From NCBI RefSeq assembly GCF_000934745.1, contig NZ_JYNO01000001.1, positions 682,001 to 746,000 on the forward strand: a stretch of DNA of 64,000 bases, given 5' to 3'. The DNA comes from Desulfonatronum thioautotrophicum. GTDB lineage: Bacteria > Desulfobacterota > Desulfovibrionia > Desulfovibrionales > Desulfonatronaceae. The position numbers were made by a program, and so were the translations under genes. Below, one piece after another: positions 25,327-33,959 of the stretch. The notes under the pieces are model-generated. The model saw only the letters and a program-made list of their open reading frames with translations, was not told where the DNA came from and made no database searches. Position 1 is the stretch's first letter. Each line of letters starts with the position of its first letter.

Positions 25327-26895
25327 ATGCCCTCCCGAGCCGTTACACTGGACAATCTTGCTCTGTGTCTGGACACCCTGAAGGAAATTCTGGATCAGAT
25401 GCAGCCGGATGTGCACCTGGAAACCAGCCTGAAATCCGTCCTTCAGGTTCTTTCCCACAATTTGGGGTATGTGCGCAATTTTCTGGCCATCTACGACTCG
25501 GAGACCCATAGCCTGAAGCTCAGCCTGACCCACGGCCCCCAGAAGCCGTCCCAGGTTTCCTACGGCGAAGGCCAGGGGGTCACTGGCCAGGTCCTGTCCA
25601 CGGGCGAAGCCATCATTGTTCCGGTCATCAGTGGACATCCGGAATTCCTGAACTGGGCCTTCGGTAGAGGCAAGGAGGAGATGGACGCCCTGGCCTTTGT
25701 CTGCGTCCCCGTAGTCCAGGAAGAGCGGGAAGGAAAAAACCGGGAGATTCTCGGCGTGCTCAGCGTGGACCTGCCCACCGCGCCGATGCAGGTTTTGCAG
25801 ACTCATTGCCGCTTTCTGGAGGTGGTGGCCCGGATTATCGCCCACCGAGTGGCCAGGCTCCAGGAGGACATGGCTAGACAGCAGCATCTCATGGAGCAGG
25901 GGCTGTCTGTTTACGATCCGGGGTTTTCGCCGAAAAATATCGTGCATGCCTCAAAAAGCATGCGCCTCGTCCTGCAGCAGATTGCCCAGGTGGCTCCCAG
26001 CCGGGCCACGGTTTTGCTCCGGGGGGAGTCCGGGACCGGCAAGGAATTGCTGGCCGAAGCCATCCACACGGCCAGCCCTCGCGCCGCCCAACCGCTGATC
26101 CGGCTGAACTGCGCGGCCCTGCCCGCGGAGCTGGTGGAGAGCGAGCTGTTCGGCCATGAAAAGGGAGCCTTCACCGGCGCGGTTCAAAGCAAAAAGGGCC
26201 GTTTTGAACTGGCCCACCAGGGGACCTTGTTCCTGGATGAAATCGGCGAGCTGAGCCTGGACGCCCAGGCCAAGGTGTTGCGGGCCATTCAGGAAAAGGA
26301 AATCCAGCGCCTGGGCAGCGAGCAGACCATCATCGTGGACACCAGGCTGGTCTGCGCCACGAATCGCCCCCTGGAAGATCTGTTGACCACGGGGCAGTTC
26401 CGCGAGGACCTGTTTTACCGGATCAATGTTTTCCCCGTTTATGTCCAGCCCCTGCGGGAACGCCGGGAGGACATCCTGCCCTTGGCCGAACACTTCCTGC
26501 ATGCCTTTGCCAAGGAATACGGCAAGCAGATCAAGCGGATTTCCACACCGGCAGTGGATCTGTTGACCCAGTATCACTGGCCCGGCAACGCCCGGGAACT
26601 GCGCAACTGCCTGGAACGGGCCGTGTTGTTGTGCACCGAGGAGGTCATCCGCACCTACCACCTTCCCCCGACCCTCCAGACCGCCGAGAGCTCGGCTACG
26701 GACACCGATCTCTCTTTTGGCGAGGCCGTGGCCAAGTTCGAGCAGGAAATCCTGGTCGACGCCCTGAAAAAAGCCCGAGGCAACATGCTCCAGGCAGCAC
26801 GAGAGTTGCGCATCAGCTACCGGATCGTGAACTACAAAATCAAAAAATACGGCATCGAACCCAAGAAATTCGCCACCAAGGTCGCCGGCAAGTAA
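25327..26895 (+). CDS. Sigma-54-dependent transcriptional activator with GAF domain (NifA-like)
   Basis: 522 residues. A GAF domain spans about 20-175 (SYGEGQGVTGQVLSTGEAIIVP). The AAA+ sigma-54 interaction domain has Walker A GESGTGKE (233-240), GAFTGA (280-285), Walker B LFLDEIGE (301-308), LVCATNRPLEDL and FREDLFYRINVFPV. The C-terminal Fis-type helix-turn-helix is ALKKARGNMLQAARELRISYRIVNYKIKKYGI. It activates RNA polymerase-sigma-54 promoters in response to a ligand of the GAF domain. It follows iorAB after a terminator, so a link to arylpyruvate metabolism is possible but unproven; no sigma-54 promoter was found upstream of iorA. Confidence 0.94.
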   Translation: MPSRAVTLDNLALCLDTLKEILDQMQPDVHLETSLKSVLQVLSHNLGYVRNFLAIYDSETHSLKLSLTHGPQKPSQVSYGEGQGVTGQVLSTGEAIIVPVISGHPEFLNWAFGRGKEEMDALAFVCVPVVQEEREGKNREILGVLSVDLPTAPMQVLQTHCRFLEVVARIIAHRVARLQEDMARQQHLMEQGLSVYDPGFSPKNIVHASKSMRLVLQQIAQVAPSRATVLLRGESGTGKELLAEAIHTASPRAAQPLIRLNCAALPAELVESELFGHEKGAFTGAVQSKKGRFELAHQGTLFLDEIGELSLDAQAKVLRAIQEKEIQRLGSEQTIIVDTRLVCATNRPLEDLLTTGQFREDLFYRINVFPVYVQPLRERREDILPLAEHFLHAFAKEYGKQIKRISTPAVDLLTQYHWPGNARELRNCLERAVLLCTEEVIRTYHLPPTLQTAESSATDTDLSFGEAVAKFEQEILVDALKKARGNMLQAARELRISYRIVNYKIKKYGIEPKKFATKVAGK

Positions 26896-26974
26896 AAGGG
26901 GTAGGGCTGTTCCTGAAATACCGTTTGTGAGGAAGGGCGGATTGCAAACCCGCCCCTGCCGCCTCCCCACCACC

Positions 26975-27367
26975 TCATCTCCTATAAAAAACCGTCCCGT
27001 CCGAAATCTGTTCCAGACACTCCAACATGATTTCCCGCCGACGGCCCGGATTGAGCAGCTCCATAAACGCGGGGATGTCGAGTTCCGAGGCGTTCGTCGT
27101 AACGTCCTCTGGGGAGCTGGCGGTATCGGGTAACAAACCGACAAATACATCGATCACATCGGACCTCAAGGTCCTGTTCAGCAATTCTTCCAGGACCGAG
27201 TCATCCAGATTGAGCACGTCGGTACAGTGCTTGATTTCCGTGAACCGGGCCGGAAAATGTTCCGGCGGCCATCGCCTGGCCAGCTTGACGAAGGCCTGTC
27301 TGACATCCTCCATGGTGGCGTCCGGAGAAACGCGCAGGGTGCGGGTGCATCGCTTGAACATGGGCAT
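26975..27367 (-). CDS. J-domain-like protein lacking the HPD motif
   Basis: 130 residues. The N-terminal ~55 residues align by eye with a J domain: LRVSPDATMEDVRQAFVKLARRW (helices I-II), then FTEIKHCTDVLN in place of the helix III segment. The HPD tripeptide that stimulates Hsp70 ATPase is replaced by W33-P-P-E-H37. The C-terminal half is acidic and ends in a small helical domain (DIPAFMELLNPGRRREIMLECLEQI). It is the last gene of the DnaJ-GrpE-DnaK operon, six bases after the 705-residue gene. It could be a substrate-presenting or inhibitory J-like partner, which is inference. Confidence 0.65.
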   Translation of the reverse strand: MPMFKRCTRTLRVSPDATMEDVRQAFVKLARRWPPEHFPARFTEIKHCTDVLNLDDSVLEELLNRTLRSDVIDVFVGLLPDTASSPEDVTTNASELDIPAFMELLNPGRRREIMLECLEQISDGTVFYRR

Positions 27368-27373
27368 CTCTCT

Positions 27374-29491
27374 CTAGAAAAGGGTTCGCTGCTTTTTGCG
27401 CTGGATGGCCAGTCGTTTCTGTTTTGGAGTGGGTTTGGGAGTCAGGGCCTTTTGGACCTGGCCCAGCGCTTTTTCAAAGTCCGTGCTGGGGGGATTGGCG
27501 ACCCATCCGCGCTCGTTCCAGAGAGCCAACAGATCCGGGTACAATTGCGTGCGTTCGTGGTACTCCAACTCCGTGAGGACGCGCTGCCATTCGTTCCGGC
27601 TGGTAAGTTCATCCGCGACGCGGGCAATCACATCCAGCAGGAATTGCCGGCTCACCACGGATCCTCCTCGCCAGGACAGCATCCACATCAGCAACTTGAC
27701 CGCCAGATCCGGAGGCGGAAAGCTCGTAAAAAAAACCGCTGCCTGTTTCTTGCCCTTTGGCAGGACATCGAAGCCGGTTTGGCTGGTCATGCGGAAAAAA
27801 CCGGCAAGCGGAGCCGTTTCGGGCAGGTTGTCCGCCAGGTATCGCAGATTGGCTTCATCGATCCTGCCCCCTGAGAGCGCGCGAAAGAGTGGATTGACCG
27901 ACTCCATCCTGATGGTGCGATCAACGACGGCGAGAGCCGCTCCGTTCAGGAGCCGCCCCCAGGAAGGTGCATCCAGATACGGTTGCCAGACCTCCAGGGT
28001 TTCCACAGCATCCTCGGAAAAGTCCAAACCTCCCGCAAGACGATCACAATCCTTGTCGCTGAGTGTCATGGCCTGCTGTTTCCGGTCGCCGGCCAGCTTG
28101 TTCATGAGGGCTTTGGCCTGCCTGGTGGAAAAGATATTTTCGGCCAGTTCCGCGAGCTGGAGCAGGCTGATGTCCGGAAATCGCGGTGGTGAGGCAAGCT
28201 CGATTAGGTATCGGAGTTGTCTTTCGAGAAAATCGAACGGGGCCGCCTTCACCATCCCGTCCCAAAGTGTAAAGGGGAGATGCCTGGATTGGAGCGGGAT
28301 ATCCAACCGCTCAAGAATGTCCAGCATGTCGCGTAGCCAGGCGGCGATGTTCGTTCGCACATCAGCCATGTCAAAATCATCCTGCTCAAAGAACAGTGAA
28401 TGGGCTGCTTCGGCAAAATCGTTTAGGGCCGTGATACCCAACGCCATCAGGACATAGCGCTCTCGCACCGACCAGACGTCCACCAGCAGCAGACCGACGC
28501 AGACCTGGTGCAGCACTCGGCTCCGCGGGGTTTCGTTCGTGGAGATAGTGTCCAGAAAGGCGGCCCGGATCGCCTGGTATCGAAGGGTGGTCCGCATGGT
28601 TGGATCGACTCTGGACGGATACAGCAGAAGGAGAGACCGTTGGAGTTCCGCTCGAACCCCTGGAGCAAACGATCGGCCGGCCTGGTCCAGGAGCATGTCG
28701 ACCACGCTCTGCAGCGCGGGGTGGTCGGCGAAGGTGAACTTATTACGGGTCAGCATGCCCAGGATTTGCAATGCCGTGGCAGTCTCATCCTCGCGTTGCA
28801 GCTCAAAGAAGTGTTTGCAAAGCTCAACCATGACGCGCAGGTCCACGGCCATGTTTCTTTTGCCCGTATGCGCGAGCGCGGTGGCCAAGTCCTTGGCGTG
28901 CTTCTCCAGGGTTTTGTATGTGCTGATGGTCCTGGGCTGGAAGCCGGCCTGACGCAGCTTGCCACAACTTTGCACGAAGCCCTTGAGTGCCTTGATGCCC
29001 TGGTCCGTGGTTCGTTTGGACAACGCCTGCTCGGCGACTCCCCGCGCATCGTGACGGATGGTTTCCCGAGCCGTGACCATCGCCGCGCGAAAGTCGTTGA
29101 AGGGCGCGGGCAGGTCGGTGGGAATTGCATCCAGATCGGCCGAGGAGAGCTCGACGTCCAGGGAACGATGGTAGAGTATTGTCAAATCCAGGCAGGCCTG
29201 AACCGTTTCAGGCAAGGCGGGGCCGGGACGCAGCATTGCGAACAAGGGGGGCAGCATCTCCGGGGTCCGGTCCACAAACAGGGTTTGCACCAGCAGGTTG
29301 AATACCGCATCCCCCCAGCGATCTTGGAGGTCTTGGGGCAGCGGTTCGGCATGGCGACGAACAAACATGGTCACGAATCGTTCCCATTTCCCCTCCTGCC
29401 AATAATGGCGCAACTTGGATTCCGGCCTGGACACCCGGGCGTGCTTCTGCTTTTTTTCTTTTTGGGACGGCTTGTTCCGTTTTTTGGCCAT
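27374..29491 (-). CDS. Large helical protein of unknown function in the Hsp70 operon
   Basis: 705 residues, almost entirely predicted alpha-helical by composition and heptad-like spacing. Both ends are very basic (MAKKRNKPSQKEKKQKHARVS; KPTPKQKRLAIQRKKQRTLF). There is no signal peptide or membrane segment. Internal landmarks include YHRSLDVELSSADLDAIPTDLPAPFNDFRA and WVSYQPYLD-like WQPYLDAPSWGRLLNG. I do not recognise the family. It sits between dnaK (19 bp upstream) and the J-like gene (6 bp downstream). It is therefore likely a dedicated client, scaffold or nucleic-acid-binding partner of this chaperone set; the basic tails would suit RNA or ribosome contact. Confidence 0.75.
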   Translation of the reverse strand: MAKKRNKPSQKEKKQKHARVSRPESKLRHYWQEGKWERFVTMFVRRHAEPLPQDLQDRWGDAVFNLLVQTLFVDRTPEMLPPLFAMLRPGPALPETVQACLDLTILYHRSLDVELSSADLDAIPTDLPAPFNDFRAAMVTARETIRHDARGVAEQALSKRTTDQGIKALKGFVQSCGKLRQAGFQPRTISTYKTLEKHAKDLATALAHTGKRNMAVDLRVMVELCKHFFELQREDETATALQILGMLTRNKFTFADHPALQSVVDMLLDQAGRSFAPGVRAELQRSLLLLYPSRVDPTMRTTLRYQAIRAAFLDTISTNETPRSRVLHQVCVGLLLVDVWSVRERYVLMALGITALNDFAEAAHSLFFEQDDFDMADVRTNIAAWLRDMLDILERLDIPLQSRHLPFTLWDGMVKAAPFDFLERQLRYLIELASPPRFPDISLLQLAELAENIFSTRQAKALMNKLAGDRKQQAMTLSDKDCDRLAGGLDFSEDAVETLEVWQPYLDAPSWGRLLNGAALAVVDRTIRMESVNPLFRALSGGRIDEANLRYLADNLPETAPLAGFFRMTSQTGFDVLPKGKKQAAVFFTSFPPPDLAVKLLMWMLSWRGGSVVSRQFLLDVIARVADELTSRNEWQRVLTELEYHERTQLYPDLLALWNERGWVANPPSTDFEKALGQVQKALTPKPTPKQKRLAIQRKKQRTLF

Positions 29492-29510
29492 ATCGCTTCC
29501 GCCTTGCGTC

Positions 29511-31256
29511 CTAATCAGCTTTCAGTTCGTCCAAATAGTCCAGCAGGCGCTCCTCGGCCTCTTCCACTGCGTCATCGTCCCCGTCTCCCAGGGCCTGCTC
29601 GTATGTCTCAATGAGCATGCGCAGCTCATCCGCGGCGGAGTTGCCGCTCTTTTGCATCTCGTCCAGGGCATTCCGGGCCTTTTGCAGAATGTAATTCAAA
29701 AGCTGCGGAGAAGCCTCGGTATCGGCAAGCTCGCCGTCCTCGTCCGAATCGCCCAGATCCAGGTCGATGGTCTCATCATCCAGTAAGTCCCCGAACTGCT
29801 GCCCGCGTCGCTGAGAATCCAGATTGGCCTCCTTCATTTTGCTGTAACCTTTCTGTTCCACGCGGACATGGATGATTCCGTCCAGGTCGTAGGCATACTC
29901 AATAAGGATGGGGCACTTGACTGGAGCAGGTACCAACCGCAGACCGATCTTGCCGATCAATTCACACTCCTCCGGTTCCGGGGATTCTCCCTGATAAACC
30001 TCGACTTTGACCGCGTCCTGTTCCGGAGCCACGGTATAGAACAACTCGGACCGTCGTACGGGAACCTGGGTGTTGCGGGGGATGATCGGCACCACCTCCA
30101 GGCGTCGTTCAAACTCACCGGTCAAGGCCGCGGTTCCCAATGAATGGGCCGTGACATCGATGAAAACATGTTCGCAGGATTGTCCTGTGATGATGCCGCC
30201 TTGAATGGCCGCGCCCTTGGCCACGCATAAATCCGGATCCACCGGAGGCTTGCGGGACGTACCAAACATCTCGTCCATGAGTTGAATAACCGCCGGGATC
30301 CGGGTGCAGCCGCCCACCAGCAAGACCTGGTGGATATCCCTGGTTTTCAGGCTGGCTTCGCTCAAGGCCTTGCGGACCTCGTCCCGGGTGGCTTCCAGGT
30401 AGTCCTGGATCATATCCACAAAGCGCTCCCTGGACAGTTCCAGGCTGATGTCGATGGTCTTGTCCGCCCCTACAGGAAGCAAGGCCTCTTCGATCTGAAC
30501 AAAGGGAGCCGAGGACAGGCCGATCTTGGCCTGCTCGGCCGCGGCCAGGAGCCGGGCCATGGCTGGACGATGGGGGCGAGGGTCGAGATGGTGCTTGGTA
30601 TTGATATGATCGATGCAAAACTCGAGAATTTTTTGGTCAAAATCATCACCGCCCAGCCGGGTATTGCCTGTACTGGCCAGCACCTCGGTGATTTCGCCGA
30701 TGCGCAACACCGATACGTCGAAGGTGCCGCCGCCTAAATCGTAGACCAGGGCCAACTGTTCACCGTTCCCAGCCGGTTCGTCCAGTTGCAGGTGATTGTA
30801 AAACAGGGCCGCGGCGCTGGGCTCGTTGATGATCCGCTCCACGTTCAGCCCGGCCAACTCCCCGGCCATGCGCGTGGCGCGGCGCTGGGCATCGGAAAAA
30901 TATGCCGGCACGGTGATCACCACATCCGTTACCGTCTCGTCTAACTGATTTTCGACCTGCTCTTTGAGGTAGCTCAGGATTGAGGCCGATATTTGCTCCG
31001 GTGACAGCGAACGACCGGCGATGTCCATCGACACGGTTTCGCCCATGTGCCGCTTGATGGAGGCAACCGTCTGTTCCGGATACAGCAGGGCGCGGTTACG
31101 GGCTCGCTGGCCGACGATGATCGAATCACCGTCAAAACTGACCACCGAGGGGACGATGGGGGAGCCGTCCACCTGAATGACTTCGGGCTTGCCGTCCCGG
31201 AGCAGGCTGATGCAGGAGTTGGTGGTGCCGAGGTCGATGCCGAATATGGATTTCAT
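29511..31256 (-). CDS. dnaK: Hsp70 chaperone (divergent DnaK paralogue)
   Basis: 581 residues against about 640 for housekeeping DnaK. The nucleotide-binding domain is intact: FGIDLGTTNSCISLL (5-19), VVITVPAYFSDAQRRATRMAGELAGL, RIINEPSAAALFY, YDLGGGTFDVSVL, NTRLGGDDFD and LLVGGCTRIPAV. The substrate-binding part is atypical. The beta domain (SLGTAALTGEFERRLEVVPIIPRNTQVPV) is present, but the lid is short and acidic, and the usual EEVD-like tail is absent (ends LDYLDELKAD). The start overlaps the GrpE stop as ATGA. Together with dedicated DnaJ and GrpE this looks like a specialised second Hsp70 machine. Confidence 0.92.
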   Translation of the reverse strand: MKSIFGIDLGTTNSCISLLRDGKPEVIQVDGSPIVPSVVSFDGDSIIVGQRARNRALLYPEQTVASIKRHMGETVSMDIAGRSLSPEQISASILSYLKEQVENQLDETVTDVVITVPAYFSDAQRRATRMAGELAGLNVERIINEPSAAALFYNHLQLDEPAGNGEQLALVYDLGGGTFDVSVLRIGEITEVLASTGNTRLGGDDFDQKILEFCIDHINTKHHLDPRPHRPAMARLLAAAEQAKIGLSSAPFVQIEEALLPVGADKTIDISLELSRERFVDMIQDYLEATRDEVRKALSEASLKTRDIHQVLLVGGCTRIPAVIQLMDEMFGTSRKPPVDPDLCVAKGAAIQGGIITGQSCEHVFIDVTAHSLGTAALTGEFERRLEVVPIIPRNTQVPVRRSELFYTVAPEQDAVKVEVYQGESPEPEECELIGKIGLRLVPAPVKCPILIEYAYDLDGIIHVRVEQKGYSKMKEANLDSQRRGQQFGDLLDDETIDLDLGDSDEDGELADTEASPQLLNYILQKARNALDEMQKSGNSAADELRMLIETYEQALGDGDDDAVEEAEERLLDYLDELKAD

Positions 31257-31822
31257 GACTGTTCTCCGGGAAAAATGCTTGAATTCAGGGTACGTTTGTT
31301 GACCACCACCATGGCGGGAGGATTGGCACGACCGTAAATCAAAAATCCGGGCCGGACCACCTCAAGAATCGTTGCGTCTGGAAAGGCGGGGTCCTCGCGT
31401 ATATCACAGACTTGATGGCGGGTGTCATCAAACGGTTCGTGCAGATCCCATATGATTTCGATGCCTTGGGACTCCAGAAACATGCTGAACTTGTTTTTCG
31501 CCTGCCGCAGGGACTCATCGTCACGGTCATGGTGAGCGGCATAGCGGACAAAAGCTTCGGCAAAGGCCAGAAGTTCCTGCTGACCATTATCGTGTCGTTC
31601 GGCCAGCAGGGCATGCACCGCATCCAGCTTCTGCTCCTGGGATTCGCGGGTCATGTCCAAGGCCACGCCCTGGCGACGGATCTGGGTGGCAATTTTGCGC
31701 AGGGCTTCATCGGCACGTTCCAAAGGTGTCTTCAGCTCTTGCTCCAGGGCATCGATCCGTTCCCGGAGTTCAGTGCGGATCGGATCCAAGGGATCAGGCT
31801 TTTTCTTGAAAAAGGAAAACAA
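31253..31822 (-). CDS. grpE: GrpE-like nucleotide exchange factor
   Basis: 189 residues when started at the TTG at 31820-31822, chosen because GGGAGG stands six bases upstream. A TTG at 31879 would add 19 unlikely residues. There is an N-terminal charged coiled coil (DPIRTELRERIDALEQELKTPLERADEALRKIATQIR). The C-terminal GrpE beta domain follows: KFSMFLESQGIEIIWDLHEPFDDTRHQVC, then ATILEVVRPGFLIYGRANPPAMVVVNK. It should release ADP from the DnaK encoded directly downstream, with which it overlaps by four bases. It is short and divergent for the family. Confidence 0.82.
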   Translation of the reverse strand: MFSFFKKKPDPLDPIRTELRERIDALEQELKTPLERADEALRKIATQIRRQGVALDMTRESQEQKLDAVHALLAERHDNGQQELLAFAEAFVRYAAHHDRDDESLRQAKNKFSMFLESQGIEIIWDLHEPFDDTRHQVCDIREDPAFPDATILEVVRPGFLIYGRANPPAMVVVNKRTLNSSIFPGEQS

Positions 31823-31919
31823 TTCGTTCCTCCCAAATGGATGGTTTGATGTTCGAGATTCATGGGGGGGCAGCGACAAAGGGATTGCTTCCGTGCGGTG
31901 GGATGGTGTCCGGTGTTTT

Positions 31920-32747
31920 TCATCCTCCCTGCTTTGGCAGAATGTGCAGGTAAAGATCGCCTTGCCAGGGGCCGATCTTGCGGCCTTTGCCTTTCAGGCG
32001 GATGGGATGGTCCGGGGTGAAGTCCGGTGGCAGGGTGACGTCCAGGGTGGTGGCCGGACCACGCCAGCCTTGTTGGATCTGGATACGGACCTGCTTGCCC
32101 GGCAGAAGCTGGCGGCGTGGAAAGGAGATTTCCTGCTCGTCGTCCAGCTGACGGCGCAGCCAACTGCCCACACGCTCCTTGAGGCTACGGGAGAAGTCCA
32201 GCTCCAGCTTGCGATCCCCCCATTCCACGCGCAGCACTTTCTTGGCGTGTTCTTCGGCGGAGGCCGCGGGCTTGTCGCCTTTGGTTCCCCGGACCTTACT
32301 GTAAATGTCTTCGTAGACCTGGCGGGCGAAGGGGTCCTTGAGCAGATCCCGGAGCAGGTCCTCCCGCTGGTACGCTGCCTGGCGGCGATAGCGGGAGTGG
32401 GCTGTTTTGGCGTAGCGCGAACTGGAGAACCAATCACTGTCCGCGGCGCCTTGGGAAGCCTCGCCAGAGGCCCCCTGGGCGTCTTTGGGGCCAGTGCCGG
32501 CTGAATGCGGTCGGCTGCCTTTTGGCCCTGGAGGCGGTTGGCCTGTGGTTTGGGACTGGGTTTCCAGGTGGCGGGAAACCGTGATGTAGGCCTCATTCAG
32601 TTCCTGGAACCGGCGGGATGCATCGGGTATGTCCGGGTGCAGGTCCGGGTGGTAGGCAAAGGCCAGCTTACGGAAAGCCTTTTTAACGTCTTCCAGGGTG
32701 GCGCTGGGCGTAACGCCCAGGATTTTGTAGCTGCGATGCAAGGACAT
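31920..32747 (-). CDS. DnaJ-family co-chaperone (J domain plus DnaJ C-terminal domain)
   Basis: 275 residues. An intact J domain spans 6-62 with H33-P-D35 ([11 protein letters not shown]) and [18 protein letters not shown] Gly/Pro/Ser-rich linker follows (65-105). The C-terminal half resembles a single DnaJ C-terminal beta domain ([55 protein letters not shown]). No zinc-finger cysteines are present, so it is CbpA/DjlA-like rather than DnaJ proper. It is the first gene of the Hsp70 operon. A dispersed repeat element occupies most of the upstream region. Confidence 0.88.
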   Translation of the reverse strand: MSLHRSYKILGVTPSATLEDVKKAFRKLAFAYHPDLHPDIPDASRRFQELNEAYITVSRHLETQSQTTGQPPPGPKGSRPHSAGTGPKDAQGASGEASQGAADSDWFSSSRYAKTAHSRYRRQAAYQREDLLRDLLKDPFARQVYEDIYSKVRGTKGDKPAASAEEHAKKVLRVEWGDRKLELDFSRSLKERVGSWLRRQLDDEQEISFPRRQLLPGKQVRIQIQQGWRGPATTLDVTLPPDFTPDHPIRLKGKGRKIGPWQGDLYLHILPKQGG

Positions 32748-32804
32748 GGCAGAAACGGGTCCGAGAAGAGTTTTTCAGATCAAGCGGCCCAGGAGCGTCT
32801 TCAC

Positions 32805-32967
32805 GGAGTGTTGAAAAAGTCCTGTCGTGTCCGGTCGCTCAAAAGCCAGAGCGTATGGTGCAATCCGGCACATACTGGAAAGTCTCGAGCCAAAATACGA
32901 GAAAACGCTTTTACAAAAGTAAGTGCCGGAGCAGGCACGCGGCACGTGGAAGTATTATCAGCGGACG
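32805..32967. repeat. Dispersed ~165-bp element, copy D (inverted, diverged)
   Basis: On the minus strand it starts right after the ykgJ TAG stop (32969-32971) as CCGTCCGCTGATAATA. It keeps the inner GTAAGTGCCGG arm and the AAAATACGAGAAAACG centre of copy A, and ends near 32805 with TTCAACACTCC. It lies between ykgJ and the Hsp70 operon. Confidence 0.75.
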
Positions 32968-32968
32968 G

Positions 32969-33421
32969 CTATGTATCCTTTTCCCGGCGCAGGGCATTCG
33001 GGCCGGCATCCGAGTTCGGCTCCACTTCCAGGCTCTGCAGATACCTCTCTCCCTGGGTGATGAACGCGAGATGGCCCGGCTCTGGATTGATACCTGGGCA
33101 GGAATCCTGGGCCATTTGCCAACTGGTTGCGTCCACCATGTTGCCCCGAAAAAACGGCCAGGCCCGGCAGATCGCGGGTTTGGCCGGATGTACGGAACAC
33201 CCCTCAGTGAAAAAGATGCACCATCCACTGGCGCTGGTCCGCAATCGACTCTTGCCGCCGATTGTTTCCACATAGGCCGCGGCAAAGGCCGAGGGTTCCA
33301 TGCCCAAATGGCCGCATAGCCGGTCCACGTCGGCCTCGGTGAGCACGATGCCCCCCTCGCCCTGGCAGCAATCGCCGCAGCGCTGGCAGGCAAAAGCGGC
33401 GTGTTTATTTGGGTTATCCAT
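32969..33421 (-). CDS. YkgJ-family cysteine-cluster protein
   Basis: 150 residues from the ATG at 33419-33421, which overlaps the stop of the upstream CoA-binding gene by eight bases. Conserved cysteines form the YkgJ/DUF3109 zinc- or iron-binding pattern: ACQRCGDCCQGEGG near the start, then GWCIFFTEGCSVHPAKPAICRAWPFF. The biochemical role of the family is unknown. The gene ends in TAG directly followed by repeat copy D. Confidence 0.85.
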   Translation of the reverse strand: MDNPNKHAAFACQRCGDCCQGEGGIVLTEADVDRLCGHLGMEPSAFAAAYVETIGGKSRLRTSASGWCIFFTEGCSVHPAKPAICRAWPFFRGNMVDATSWQMAQDSCPGINPEPGHLAFITQGERYLQSLEVEPNSDAGPNALRREKDT

Positions 33422-33830
33422 GGTCGGCAAGGCGTTGGTGTTCGATCATCAGGCAGAGGTCCTCAACCACATGCACACCGGCAGCCTGCATCAGTTCGCG
33501 GGCTTCCGGGTTGGTGATGCCGGTCTGCATCCAGAATATTCCAGGCAACGGCGCGAGTTCCAGGCACTCCCGGGCATGATCGGCGCAAAACTGAGGAGCG
33601 CGAAAAACGTCCACAAGGTCGATGGGTTCGGGGATATCCTGAAGTCTTGTATAGGTGGGCAATCCCCAAACGTCCCTGCGCACGGGGTGAACCGGAAAAA
33701 TGGTGAAGCCGCTGTTGATCAGGTACCGGCCCACGCGGTCTACGGGACGGCCGGGCACGTCCTTGGCTCCAAGCACGGCGATGGTCTTGACCTGGGCCAG
33801 TCGGGCGGCTAGCTCAGCGAGATTGCGCAT
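33414..33830 (-). CDS. CoA-binding Rossmann-fold protein (YccU-like)
   Basis: 138 residues. The pattern is that of the small CoA_binding domain proteins: VKTIAVLGAKDVPGRPVDRVGRYLINSGFTIFPVHPVRRDVWGLPTYTRLQDIPEPIDLVDVFR, then PGIFWMQTGITNPEARELMQAAGVHVVEDLCLMIEH. It probably binds CoA or an acyl-CoA as a sensor or minor partner of succinyl-CoA-synthetase-like systems. The reaction is unknown. It is followed by overlapping ykgJ. Confidence 0.88.
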   Translation of the reverse strand: MRNLAELAARLAQVKTIAVLGAKDVPGRPVDRVGRYLINSGFTIFPVHPVRRDVWGLPTYTRLQDIPEPIDLVDVFRAPQFCADHARECLELAPLPGIFWMQTGITNPEARELMQAAGVHVVEDLCLMIEHQRLADHG

Positions 33831-33959
33831 GCGGGACCTCCTTTGAGGGACAAGCCGCTCGCTGGGCGGCGTTGAAACGACAGAGGTCTACCCCACGATT
33901 TTGGGCAAGTAAACAGCAGCGATCGCGGCGAATCAGCAACCGCGAGGGCAGGAGTGGAA

